From: HGM12669 sp048527645
GTDB lineage: Bacteria; Bacillota; Clostridia; Oscillospirales; CAG-272
DNA: 15,747 nt
NCBI GenBank assembly: GCA_048527645.1
Contig: DBGFNI010000188.1
Span: 1-15,747, forward strand
Direction of reading: 5' to 3'
The position numbers were made by a program, and so were the translations under genes. The notes beneath the pieces are model-generated. The model was not told the DNA's origin, did no database searches, and saw nothing but the letters and a program-made list of their open reading frames with translations. Positions 9,017 to 15,744 of this stretch are shown in pieces (position 1 is the first letter of the stretch; each line of letters opens with the position of its first letter).

Positions 9017-9045
9017 TTGACTTTTTCGGGGGACTCCTGTATACT
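9017..9045 (+). promoter_or_regulatory. Sigma-A promoter of the GH65 gene
   Basis: TTGACT (9017-9022), a 17-nt spacer and TATACT (9040-9045): one mismatch to consensus in each box, with ideal spacing. The predicted start, near 9052, leaves a 35-nt leader before the ATG at 9087, which has AAGGAG at 9074-9079. I saw no convincing catabolite-response element or operator around it. Confidence 0.85.
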
Positions 9046-9086
9046 GTTTTTGCTGAAATCTATTACTATATAGAAGGAGAAATATT

Positions 9087-11345
9087 ATGATCTGGGATTA
9101 CGGCAAAGGCGAACAGCGCAACTGGATGCTCGCCAGCTCTGGCTTTAACAAACCGGAACTCGTAAAGTACGAAACCAATATGTGCCAGGGTAACGGATAC
9201 ATGTGTATCCGTGCCAACGAAGACGAGCGCGTCGAAGGCTCCAGCTATCACACGCTGGTCGCCGGCGTGTTCAACCACGCGACCACCGAGGTCACCCACG
9301 GGCAAAATCTCCCTGACGTCACCAATATTGTGTTCACCGCAGACGGTCAGCCGATCCGTCCGCAGCCGACAGAGGAAATCAACGGCACACCGACCGGGTA
9401 TTCCGAATTTCTGAAAACATTTGACATGCGCGACGGCCTGGTCACCCGCTCCTTTGTATGGGAGATGGAAAACGGCGCCCGCCTGCGCTGCACCTTCCGC
9501 CGTATTGTTCCGCTGGACCGGCTGCATATGTACACCTCCAAGGTTGTCATCGAGGCGCTGGATGCGGATGCGGAAATGACGGCCTGTGCCGGCATTGAGG
9601 GCATTGACCGCCTGGATCCCGGCGCACTGACCGGCCACCGTGCAGAGGCTGCCGACCGCTGCGTCACCGCGAAGGTTACCACCGCTGAGAGCCGGATTGA
9701 CATCTGCCTTGCAACCGCAACCAAGCTCACCGTGGACGGAAAGGAAATTGCAAGAGAGCGCACCAGCACCGTCGATAACCACACTATTTATGAGCATTAT
9801 TCCTTCACGCTGAAAAAAGGACAGCGCATGGTCTTTGAAAAATACGGCTCCATCCACACCAGCCGCGACCTCGAAAACGAGGGACTGACCGACGCTGAAA
9901 TCAGTAAAAAGGCAGAGAAGGAAGTGACCGAATGTCCCGGATTTGACACACTGTATGCCGATTCCGCCGCCGCTTGGAAAAAGCAGTGGGACGTGCAGGA
10001 TATCAAGATCGATTCCGCGCGCGAATGGGATGAGCTGGCAGTTCGTTTTTCCATGTATCATCTGATCATCACAGACCCCCGTCATGACGGCAGAATGAAC
10101 ATCGGCGCCAGAGGTCTGCAGGGTCCTGGCTACAACCAGCATGCATTTTGGGACACGGAGATTTACATGCTGCCCTTCTTCACCTTCACCGACCCCAAGG
10201 CAGCAAGAAAGCTGCTGGAATACCGTTATTACGGTCTGCCCGGCGCACGCCAGAAGGCAAAGGATCTGGGCTATGAGGGTGCGATGTATCCCTGGGAGGC
10301 CGCATGGATCACCGACGGTGAGGTGACACCCCCCTGGGCGCAGTCCGGCCAGTTTGAGCATCATATCACGGGCGACGTCACGCAGGCAATTTTCACCTAC
10401 TGCACCGTCACGGGCGATATGGATTTCATGGAGCGCTACGGCTATGAAATCATGTTTGACACCGCCAAATACTGGGTCAGCCGCGTCACCTACAACGCAG
10501 CGCTCGACCGCTATGAGATTCTGGACACCATCGGTCCCGACGAGCACCGCGAGCATATCGACAACAACGCGTTCACCAATTACATCGCGCATCTGAATGT
10601 TGAATACGCGGCGAAATATTACGACGAGCTGCAAACAAGCAACCCCGCCAAGCTGGCAGAGCTCTCCGAGCGGATCGGACTGGAGGGACAGCGCGAAAAA
10701 TGGGATGCGCTGCTCGCAAAGATGTATCTGCCCCGCGAAAACGAGGACGGCATCGTCCCGCAGGACGACACCTATATGGTTGACGCCGCAAAGGTGATGC
10801 AGCACAACGCCGAGACCGGCGATCATCAGACGCTTTCCAAGCAGGCGGACGTGATGGTTCTCTTCCTGCTCTTTGAGGACCGCTTCTCCGCAGAAGTTAA
10901 GAAGAAGAATTATTATTTCTACGAGCCGCTATGCTGCCACGGTTCCTCCCTTTCCCGCTCTTCCTACTGCACGCTGTCCGCTGATATCGGCGAAAAGGAC
11001 GTTGCCTACGATATGTTCTGGGATGCATCCCAGCAGGATCTCGGCGAGGGGCACACCAGCAGCGACGGCATTCGCACCGCCGGCGCGGGCGGACTCTGGC
11101 AGTGCGCTGCCTTTGGCTTTATGGGCATCCGTCTGTACGGCACACAGCTGCGCATCCAGCCCAATCTCCCCGACAACTGGAGAAGCGCCGAGACGACGTT
11201 CTTCTTCCACGGTATTCACCTACGCCTGCATGTCGATCACAGCAAGATTGTTGTGGAGCGCATCAGCGGCGAGGGAGACATTGCCTTCCTGTGCAACGGC
11301 ACCCTGCATCCCGTCACCGATCGGACGGAATTGGTATATCAGTAA
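9087..11345 (+). CDS. GH65-family alpha-glucoside phosphorylase-like enzyme
   Basis: Glycoside hydrolase family 65 protein. Characterised relatives are inverting phosphorylases that split alpha-linked disaccharides such as maltose, trehalose, kojibiose or nigerose with phosphate to give beta-glucose 1-phosphate; a few members are hydrolases. The 752 residues comprise an N-terminal beta-sandwich (about 1-290) and an (alpha/alpha)6 barrel with FWDTEIYMLPFF (354-365), EGAMYPWEAAWITDGE (397-412) and GPDEH (483-487), whose E486 should be the general acid. Next come YEPLCCHGSSLS (612-623), with the serines expected to help hold phosphate, and DGIRTAGAGGLW (660-671). A small C-terminal beta domain follows. 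The family usually has a histidine where R663 lies, in GIH, so phosphate handling may differ. The segment EHHITGD (424-430) looks more like the kojibiose branch than the maltose branch, but substrate cannot be assigned. It appears monocistronic, between its own promoter and terminator. No signal peptide, so cytoplasmic. Confidence 0.92.
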   Translation: MIWDYGKGEQRNWMLASSGFNKPELVKYETNMCQGNGYMCIRANEDERVEGSSYHTLVAGVFNHATTEVTHGQNLPDVTNIVFTADGQPIRPQPTEEINGTPTGYSEFLKTFDMRDGLVTRSFVWEMENGARLRCTFRRIVPLDRLHMYTSKVVIEALDADAEMTACAGIEGIDRLDPGALTGHRAEAADRCVTAKVTTAESRIDICLATATKLTVDGKEIARERTSTVDNHTIYEHYSFTLKKGQRMVFEKYGSIHTSRDLENEGLTDAEISKKAEKEVTECPGFDTLYADSAAAWKKQWDVQDIKIDSAREWDELAVRFSMYHLIITDPRHDGRMNIGARGLQGPGYNQHAFWDTEIYMLPFFTFTDPKAARKLLEYRYYGLPGARQKAKDLGYEGAMYPWEAAWITDGEVTPPWAQSGQFEHHITGDVTQAIFTYCTVTGDMDFMERYGYEIMFDTAKYWVSRVTYNAALDRYEILDTIGPDEHREHIDNNAFTNYIAHLNVEYAAKYYDELQTSNPAKLAELSERIGLEGQREKWDALLAKMYLPRENEDGIVPQDDTYMVDAAKVMQHNAETGDHQTLSKQADVMVLFLLFEDRFSAEVKKKNYYFYEPLCCHGSSLSRSSYCTLSADIGEKDVAYDMFWDASQQDLGEGHTSSDGIRTAGAGGLWQCAAFGFMGIRLYGTQLRIQPNLPDNWRSAETTFFFHGIHLRLHVDHSKIVVERISGEGDIAFLCNGTLHPVTDRTELVYQ

Positions 11346-11355
11346 GCATCGGCTT

Positions 11356-11398
11356 GCATCAAAAAAGAACCTCCAGCGGGAGGTTCTTTTTTTGATGC
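11356..11398. terminator. Bidirectional intrinsic terminator after the GH65 gene
   Basis: GAACCTCC (11367-11374) and GGAGGTTC (11379-11386) form a perfect stem with a 4-nt loop, flanked by six A before and seven T after. GCATC/GATGC extend the pairing further outwards. It begins 11 nt after the GH65 stop. The A-run makes it work on the opposite strand as well, insulating the GH65 unit from the sporulation block. Confidence 0.93.
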
Positions 11399-11430
11399 AC
11401 AAAGCCGAACCCCGCCGGATCTCTCCGCGC

Positions 11431-11461
11431 TGTATACTTTTTCGGTCTGCCGTCCATGCTA
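11431..11461 (+). promoter_or_regulatory. Forespore (SigG/SigF-like) promoter candidate for gpr
   Basis: TGTATA (11431-11436), an 18-nt spacer and CATGCTA (11455-11461), followed by A. The -35 fits the SigG form YGHATR, and the -10 fits CAHWHTAH except for one G. Spacing is as expected. The predicted start is about 50 nt before the gpr ATG. In Bacillus gpr is read by SigF and SigG in the forespore, which agrees. A perfect TATAAT at 11487-11492 has no -35 partner and lies too near the start codon. Confidence 0.5.
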
Positions 11462-11519
11462 AAAGCAAATGCGGTGTCAAAAATCGTATAATAACAACTG
11501 CAAAGGACGGTTTTGAGAG

Positions 11520-12410
11520 ATGCGCACACACAAGTTGTTCCGTACCGACATGGCATGGGAAATCGCGCAGGAGAAGCTGCGCGCATACGGTTCCTCCCAT
11601 GCAGGCGTGCCGGACGGCGTGAGAAATGAAGAATTTGAACAGTTTGGCTTTTCCACACAGCGTGTCCGGCTCTGCACCCCGCAAGCGGCAGAGCTGTTCG
11701 GCAAGGATATGGGCTGCTATACCACCCTGTTTGTCGGAGATGTCACCGATCTGTCCCGTCAGCAAGACGCGCTGCAGGCGCTTTGCGCGGAGATCTCGCA
11801 TTGCATCCGGCTGGCAGCCGCGCAGGAACACGTTGCCTTGCCCCGCCGGATTCTGCTGGCGGGACTGGGAAACCGGGACATGGCATGCGACGCCATCGGT
11901 CCCCTCACCGCCGGTGAAATCACCGTGACCGGCGCGCCGGGGAAGGAGCGCGGCGTGTGGTGTCTGGCGCCGGGCGTCACCTCACAAACCGGGATGGAGA
12001 CCGCCGAGCTGATTCGCGCCGCGGCGAAGCTCTGTCGGGCGGAAATGATTGTGCTGGCAGACGCACTCGCCGCGCGAACGGCACAATGGCTGTGCAAAAC
12101 CGTTCAGATCAGTTCCTGCGGCATCCGACCGGGCAGCGGCGCGGGGCATCACCGGCAGTCGGTGACCGCGCAGTCCATGGGCGTCCCGGTGGTCACACTC
12201 GGCGTACCTATGCTGATCGACGCGGCGACCCTTCTGCTAAACGCCCTGCCGGAAACGGCGCAGCCGCCGGAAGAAACGCTGCAAAGCTATGCCAGGATGC
12301 CCGTCACCGTGAATCACGTGGATACAGCCGCCTTTGCGTGGGGGCGCCTGCTTGCCGGCGCGCTGGACTGCGCGTTTGCATCGCTGCTCTCGCAGGACTG
12401 TCCCGCATGA
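11520..12410 (+). CDS. gpr: Germination (spore) protease GPR
   Basis: Aspartic-type endopeptidase, unique to spore formers, that degrades small acid-soluble spore proteins during germination to free amino acids and uncover the DNA. It is made in the forespore as an inactive zymogen. The 296-aa protein shows the family landmarks in order: FRTDMAWE (7-14), LAGLGNRDMACDAIGP (113-128, catalytic-type D124), LAPGVTSQTGMET (149-161), VLADALAAR (178-186, second aspartate D181), and GIRPGSGAGHHR (201-212). The family is usually 330-370 aa, so this copy is on the short side. M1 is kept because the following FRTDMAWE aligns with the conserved N-terminus. The nearest ribosome site, AAAGGA, is 12 nt upstream, which is rather far. 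In Bacillus gpr is followed directly by spoIIP; here spoIIP lies 2 kb away on the other strand. Confidence 0.95.
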   Translation: MRTHKLFRTDMAWEIAQEKLRAYGSSHAGVPDGVRNEEFEQFGFSTQRVRLCTPQAAELFGKDMGCYTTLFVGDVTDLSRQQDALQALCAEISHCIRLAAAQEHVALPRRILLAGLGNRDMACDAIGPLTAGEITVTGAPGKERGVWCLAPGVTSQTGMETAELIRAAAKLCRAEMIVLADALAARTAQWLCKTVQISSCGIRPGSGAGHHRQSVTAQSMGVPVVTLGVPMLIDAATLLLNALPETAQPPEETLQSYARMPVTVNHVDTAAFAWGRLLAGALDCAFASLLSQDCPA

Positions 12411-12419
12411 CGCGCCGCG

Positions 12420-12713
12420 TCACCCGTCGGCATCCCGCCGCCGCGTGCCGAGCTCCAGCAGCAGCGCGCCGCCCAAAACAATATTGACGCACAGCATCGC
12501 ATATTCAAACATCCCGCGGTAGACACGGCATACCCCGATGATGTGCGCCTCAAAAAACATATACCGCAGCCATATGTACAGCATCAAAACGATCAGCCCG
12601 GGCAGTACAAACTGAAGCAACCGCCGCGTGGCGGGGTGCATCCCCATCGCAGCACGCTTGAATTTCTGCCCCGGCGTGCGCTTTTTGCGCAGAGAGGACA
12701 TCGGCTTTTTCAT
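12420..12713 (-). CDS. Small two-pass membrane protein, unknown function
   Basis: Not recognised. The 97 residues begin with a basic head (1-31, rich in Lys/Arg). Then come a membrane segment at about 32-54 (LLQFVLPGLIVLMLYIWL), a short loop (55-68), a second segment at about 70-87 (YAMLCVNIVLGGALLLEL), and a basic tail. Both ends should be cytoplasmic by the positive-inside rule. AGGTG lies eight nucleotides before the ATG, and codon use resembles the neighbours, so I believe it is a gene. It runs towards gpr: the two stop codons are only nine nucleotides apart, with no terminator between. It lies downstream of the M14 peptidase gene, 102 nt away and in the same direction. An inverted repeat (12739-12759) precedes it. 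A role in sporulation is suggested only by position. Confidence 0.75.
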   Translation of the reverse strand: MKKPMSSLRKKRTPGQKFKRAAMGMHPATRRLLQFVLPGLIVLMLYIWLRYMFFEAHIIGVCRVYRGMFEYAMLCVNIVLGGALLLELGTRRRDADG

Positions 12714-12738
12714 AACGCAATCACCTGCTTTCCTGAAA

Positions 12739-12759
12739 TGTTACAAAGCCATTGTAACA
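12739..12759. promoter_or_regulatory. Perfect inverted repeat, operator-like
   Basis: TGTTACAA (12739-12746) and TTGTAACA (12752-12759) are perfect 8-bp arms around a 5-nt centre. It sits about 26 nt upstream of the small membrane protein's ATG. On the minus strand, TTGACA lies just upstream and one arm holds TACAAT, but they are only 11 nt apart, too close for a normal sigma-A promoter. No T-run follows on either strand, so it is not a standard terminator. A repressor site is the simplest reading. Confidence 0.5.
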
Positions 12760-12815
12760 CAGTTTTTTGTCAAACGCATTGGTGGATTTTTGGGAAAACA
12801 AGCAGGATTCGCCTT

Positions 12816-13730
12816 TTAAGACAAAACCGCGCCGCAAAACAGCAGCGGTTTGAGCCGCTCAAAAATCACGGGCAGCTGATCTGCCGGCAGCGGCGTCTTT
12901 CCCCTGCCGCACTCCACGGTATAGGCAGGCGCGCGGTATTCCTGCAAATACCAGTCCTTCAACCCGCCGTCCGCCGCCTGCGGCTGCGGGGTCGAGAGCG
13001 CATAGCCGCTGAAACGGGAGAGAATGCGCGCAATGTTGCGGATGCGCGCGTCAGCATAGTTTTTGTAGGTATAAAAAATCTCTTCCCCCGCTGTATGAAA
13101 GCTCAGCAAAAGATCCAGCGGAACCGTCCTGCGGATAAACTGGCAAAGAGAGAGCACCTCCGGCTCACTTTCCGGATGCGTCCCGCAATAGCCCTCCGGC
13201 GCGCCGTACAGCTGCATGCGCTGCGTCGTCTGCCGCATACAGTCGGCAAAGCCTGCGTGATAATTCCGGTTCAGATCCACGCCTCTTCCGTTCGCCTTCC
13301 ATTTTGAAAAATCCGTGTTGCCGTGATTTGCCAGCAATACCCGGTCAAACAGCGGATTGAATCGGTCGCCATGGCGCAGCGCAAGCTCGGTGCCGTCCGC
13401 ATTGAGCACGGGAATCACCCAGACAGAGCGGGTGTGATACAAAAAGGACAAATCAACATTACACACGCATCTGCCCGCCTGCAGCGCCGTTCCGTAGGTA
13501 TCAATAAACTGTAGCAGCAGCGAACCGGTGAGCCATTCACACGCATGGTGCGTGCCCACATACAAAATGCGGTGCTTCCCATCTCCCAGCCGCACCATGG
13601 GAATCCGCCTGCCGAGATAGCTCTCTCCCAGCGTCTGCACCGGAAAATCGTAGGCGGCGCAGATTTTTTCCAGTTTTTCCGTGTATTCCTCCCAGCAGGA
13701 GAAAAGATAAGGTTGCATTTCGCGCGGCAC
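12816..13730 (-). CDS. M14 zinc carboxypeptidase, gamma-D-glutamyl-diamino acid peptidase type
   Basis: Metallopeptidase of family M14. All catalytic landmarks are visible in the 304 residues: zinc ligands H62 and E65 in GTHHACEW, the substrate-binding N154-R155 in GVDLNRNY, the third zinc ligand H212 in LLSFHTAGEE, and the catalytic glutamate E273 in YTVECGRG. It resembles the subgroup that cuts gamma-D-Glu to meso-diaminopimelate in peptidoglycan stem peptides (Bacillus endopeptidase I/YqgT type); the substrate is inferred. No signal peptide or LysM domain is seen, so it probably acts in the cytoplasm, for example on recycled muropeptides, or within the mother cell. The start is a GTG: AAGGA lies seven nucleotides before it, whereas the in-frame ATG four codons later has no site. 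A SigE-like promoter lies upstream (13791-13820), pointing to expression in the mother cell during sporulation. Confidence 0.9.
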   Translation of the reverse strand: MPREMQPYLFSCWEEYTEKLEKICAAYDFPVQTLGESYLGRRIPMVRLGDGKHRILYVGTHHACEWLTGSLLLQFIDTYGTALQAGRCVCNVDLSFLYHTRSVWVIPVLNADGTELALRHGDRFNPLFDRVLLANHGNTDFSKWKANGRGVDLNRNYHAGFADCMRQTTQRMQLYGAPEGYCGTHPESEPEVLSLCQFIRRTVPLDLLLSFHTAGEEIFYTYKNYADARIRNIARILSRFSGYALSTPQPQAADGGLKDWYLQEYRAPAYTVECGRGKTPLPADQLPVIFERLKPLLFCGAVLS

Positions 13731-13737
13731 AGTCTTT

Positions 13738-13742
13738 TCCTT
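13738..13742 (-). promoter_or_regulatory. Ribosome site that selects the GTG start of the M14 gene
   Basis: AAGGA on the minus strand, seven nucleotides from the GTG at 13728-13730 and 19 from the next ATG (13716-13718). The spacing favours GTG. Confidence 0.7.
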
Positions 13743-13790
13743 CTTTCTTTCAGCATCATATCGGTCTGATGTTATCGATACCTTCTATGT

Positions 13791-13820
13791 ATTATATGTC
13801 ATTCTGTTTGAAAAATATGT
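13791..13820 (-). promoter_or_regulatory. SigE-like (mother-cell) promoter candidate for the M14 gene
   Basis: On the minus strand: ACATATT (13814-13820), a 15-nt spacer, and CATATAAT (13791-13798). The SigE consensus is about KMATATT, 13-15 nt, CATACAHT, so there is one mismatch in the -10 and close agreement in the -35. The -10, CATATAATA, also fits the SigK pattern CATAnnnTA. TATAAT is contained in it, but no TTGACA-like -35 lies at 16-18 nt. The leader would be about 53 nt. Confidence 0.55.
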
Positions 13821-13945
13821 CGCAATCTGACAAATGTTTTTTCTCTTTGCAGGAAAAAAGCAGAATGAAACATCCGCCGAGCGGGAAGAATATGTTACAG
13901 ATCAAAACAGAACGGCATCAAGCCAAAAGAAAGGAACGCAACGCA

Positions 13946-14248
13946 ATGGAATTGGAAAATTGGAAGCAGTATCTCCCCGGCCAGACACAGGACGGCTGGC
14001 ACATCTGCCGTTCGCACAGCATGGGTCTGCGCGTGCAGAAGGGCGAGCAGGAGCCGCTGCTCGACTGGCACATGGAAACAGAACGGGAAAGCGGACTGGT
14101 GCGCTTTCTGCTCGCCGCCGGCATAACAATCGGCGCTTTGTGGCTGTTTTGCCTCCTGTGGCGCGCGCTTGTGCAATGCCGCGCCCGCCGCATGGAGCGG
14201 CGCCGCTGGAAGGAAAAGCGCCGCATGCAAAAACGAAAAGCAAAATAA
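13946..14248 (+). CDS. Small single-pass membrane protein, unknown function
   Basis: Not recognised. From the chosen ATG there are 100 residues: a soluble N-terminal part (1-48), one hydrophobic segment (about 50-73, LVRFLLAAGITIGALWLF), and a tail that is almost entirely Arg/Lys-rich (75-100). By the positive-inside rule the tail is in the cytoplasm and the N-terminus outside. The frame is open from 13769, but the earlier part is AT-rich and unlike coding sequence. The ATG before ELENWK was chosen because AAGGA lies ten nucleotides upstream; starts at ATGs near 13865 or 13892 cannot be excluded. It lies head-to-head with the M14 gene, tail-to-tail with spoIIP, and shares a bidirectional terminator with spoIIP. 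Its function may be tied to sporulation by position only. Confidence 0.7.
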   Translation: MELENWKQYLPGQTQDGWHICRSHSMGLRVQKGEQEPLLDWHMETERESGLVRFLLAAGITIGALWLFCLLWRALVQCRARRMERRRWKEKRRMQKRKAK

Positions 14249-14264
14249 TTTGACGCAAACATTA

Positions 14265-14302
14265 AAAGCAGAGAGATTTGACTGTTGCAATCTCTCTGCT
14301 TT
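14265..14302. terminator. Bidirectional terminator between the 100-aa gene and spoIIP
   Basis: AAAGCAGAGAGATT (14265-14278) and AATCTCTCTGCTTT (14289-14302) form a perfect 14-bp stem with a 10-nt loop. CGCAAA/TTTGCG (14254-14259 and 14304-14309) extend it after short bulges. A short T-run follows on each strand. It serves the small membrane protein on the plus strand and spoIIP on the minus strand. A further GC hairpin, CGCCCG/CGGGCG (14344-14362), lies right after the spoIIP stop. Confidence 0.82.
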
Positions 14303-14364
14303 CTTTGCGCCAAAAGAATTCCGGCTATTTTATCCGCAGGGCGCGCCCGTTTTCTGCGGGCGGA

Positions 14365-15744
14365 TCAGCCGTTGCCCTGCAAAATCGTGTCCGCCAGCAC
14401 CTTGCCGAAATACCGCGCAGCACATTTTGCTTCCTGCAAGGTGTTGCCGGTTGAACCGATCTCTACCAACAGGGAGCCGGGCGTATACTGCTCGTTAAAG
14501 GTGGCGCAGCGCAGATTGAGAGGCCGCGCGATGGCGGTGCCCGCTGTCAGCATGCGCTTTTGCAGATGCGCCGCAACGCACAGGTTATCCCGCCACGCCG
14601 GATGGTCGCCCCCCGCCTGATCCGTGCCGACCACCAGCATAATCTGCGCCGCCCGCTCTCCGCCGATCAGCGTCACCGGGCGCAGCTTGGTCTGATCGGC
14701 ACGCACCATCGAGTCGCGGTGCAGATCAATTACATAAGAGATCGACGGATATTTCTCCGTATAAGAGCGGATGGCTTTTGCCGCCAGCGTGTATGCCTGC
14801 TCATACGATTCCGCGTCAAACTGCTCCGTGAGATGGATCGCATAGATGCCGCGGCTTTCCAGCGTCTGCTTGAGCTCCTTTCCGACCGCGATCATATTCT
14901 GCTCCGGGTCGGTCGAGCGGGTGACGTCGCTTGTCGGGTCATAATACGGCTCCTTTTTCGCGGCATAGCACTCCGTTGCGTGCGTATGCAAAATCAGCAC
15001 CGCCGGCTGCTGTGCCGTGCCCGTCATGGAGGGCAGCGGATACGCCGCGGCGGCATATTCTTCCAGATTGACGCGGTAATCCGTCGCGTCCTGCACGGTC
15101 AATCCCGTCGCGGAAAGGTCTACCGGCATCACGCCCGCCATCCCCGCCGGGATTTGCGCAGGGTCATATTGATACAAGGCGTCGCCGCCCGCATCCGCGC
15201 CGGAGCCCTCCGGGAGCGTCAGCGGCTGACCCTCCTCGTCCTCCCAGTCCGTTCCGCCGTCGGGTCGGAGACGCGACTCAAACAGATAGGACACAGAGAG
15301 CCTTTGGGGAACAAAAACCGCGTGCCGCAGCATTCTCTGCGAAATGCCTGTCCCCGTGCCTGCCGGCAGCGCCTCCGGCGCCGCATCTGACAGCGGCAGT
15401 CCTGTCTGCACCAGCGCCCGCGTCACCTCACCCCGTGCAAGCAGCCCGTAACAGCCGGCGGCAAACAGCCCGACCACTATCAGTGTAGATCCCAGCAGAA
15501 CCGCCACAGGGAAAAACTGACGGTAAACACGAAAAAAGCGTCTCTGCCGCGGATGCTTTGCCAAATATGTATCCAACCGTACGCGCCGCCGCCCGCCGTC
15601 GGCGCAACCGCCGCCCGGCGCGGCAAAGCGAAACACGCAGCCGCGGCTTGTCCTGCCGGCAAAAATCCGTTTTCCGACCCGCCGCAGCGGATTTTTCCAA
15701 TCTGGCAAAATCCGATTCGATTCCGGGTGACACCGCTGATCCAT
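14365..15744 (-). CDS. spoIIP: Stage II sporulation protein P, peptidoglycan hydrolase
   Basis: SpoIIP is a membrane-anchored amidase/endopeptidase that, with SpoIID and SpoIIM, thins septal peptidoglycan to drive engulfment of the forespore. The sequence shows a membrane segment at about 77-102 (VAVLLGSTLIVVGLFAAGCY), a linker (103-245), and the catalytic domain. Zinc/catalytic landmarks are ILHTHATE (251-258, H253), VIDLHRDS (338-345, H342) and LLVEIGSTGNT (425-435, E428); STDPEQNMIAVG (277-288) is also typical. Family members are about 330-400 aa. Here the anchor is preceded by about 75 Arg/Gly-rich residues, so the true start may be later (a TTG near residue 57 is possible, without a clear ribosome site), or the gene may start outside the window, since the frame is open to its end. 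The product call is firm; the 5' end is not. Its promoter is outside the window. Confidence 0.92.
   Translation of the reverse strand: MDQRCHPESNRILPDWKNPLRRVGKRIFAGRTSRGCVFRFAAPGGGCADGGRRRVRLDTYLAKHPRQRRFFRVYRQFFPVAVLLGSTLIVVGLFAAGCYGLLARGEVTRALVQTGLPLSDAAPEALPAGTGTGISQRMLRHAVFVPQRLSVSYLFESRLRPDGGTDWEDEEGQPLTLPEGSGADAGGDALYQYDPAQIPAGMAGVMPVDLSATGLTVQDATDYRVNLEEYAAAAYPLPSMTGTAQQPAVLILHTHATECYAAKKEPYYDPTSDVTRSTDPEQNMIAVGKELKQTLESRGIYAIHLTEQFDAESYEQAYTLAAKAIRSYTEKYPSISYVIDLHRDSMVRADQTKLRPVTLIGGERAAQIMLVVGTDQAGGDHPAWRDNLCVAAHLQKRMLTAGTAIARPLNLRCATFNEQYTPGSLLVEIGSTGNTLQEAKCAARYFGKVLADTILQGNG

Noticed and set aside
7981..9090. 369-codon plus-strand frame across murB that ends in an ATGA overlap with the GH65 start
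   Set aside because: It looks like translational coupling but lies opposite the conserved murB sequence and spans the divergent promoters. The ATGA overlap is chance.
9066..10826. 586-codon open frame antisense to the GH65 gene
   Set aside because: The GH65 gene on the other strand has clear family motifs, a promoter and a ribosome site. The antisense frame is a by-product of GC-rich third codon positions and resembles no protein family.
11487..11492. Perfect TATAAT shortly before gpr
   Set aside because: No -35 at 16-18 nt, and the transcript would begin almost at the ribosome site; the SigG-like pair upstream fits better.
13793..13821. ATATGTC present twice, 22 nt apart, in the M14 upstream region
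   Set aside because: The two copies coincide with the -35 and -10 of the SigE-like promoter, both of which contain CATAT, so the repeat is explained.
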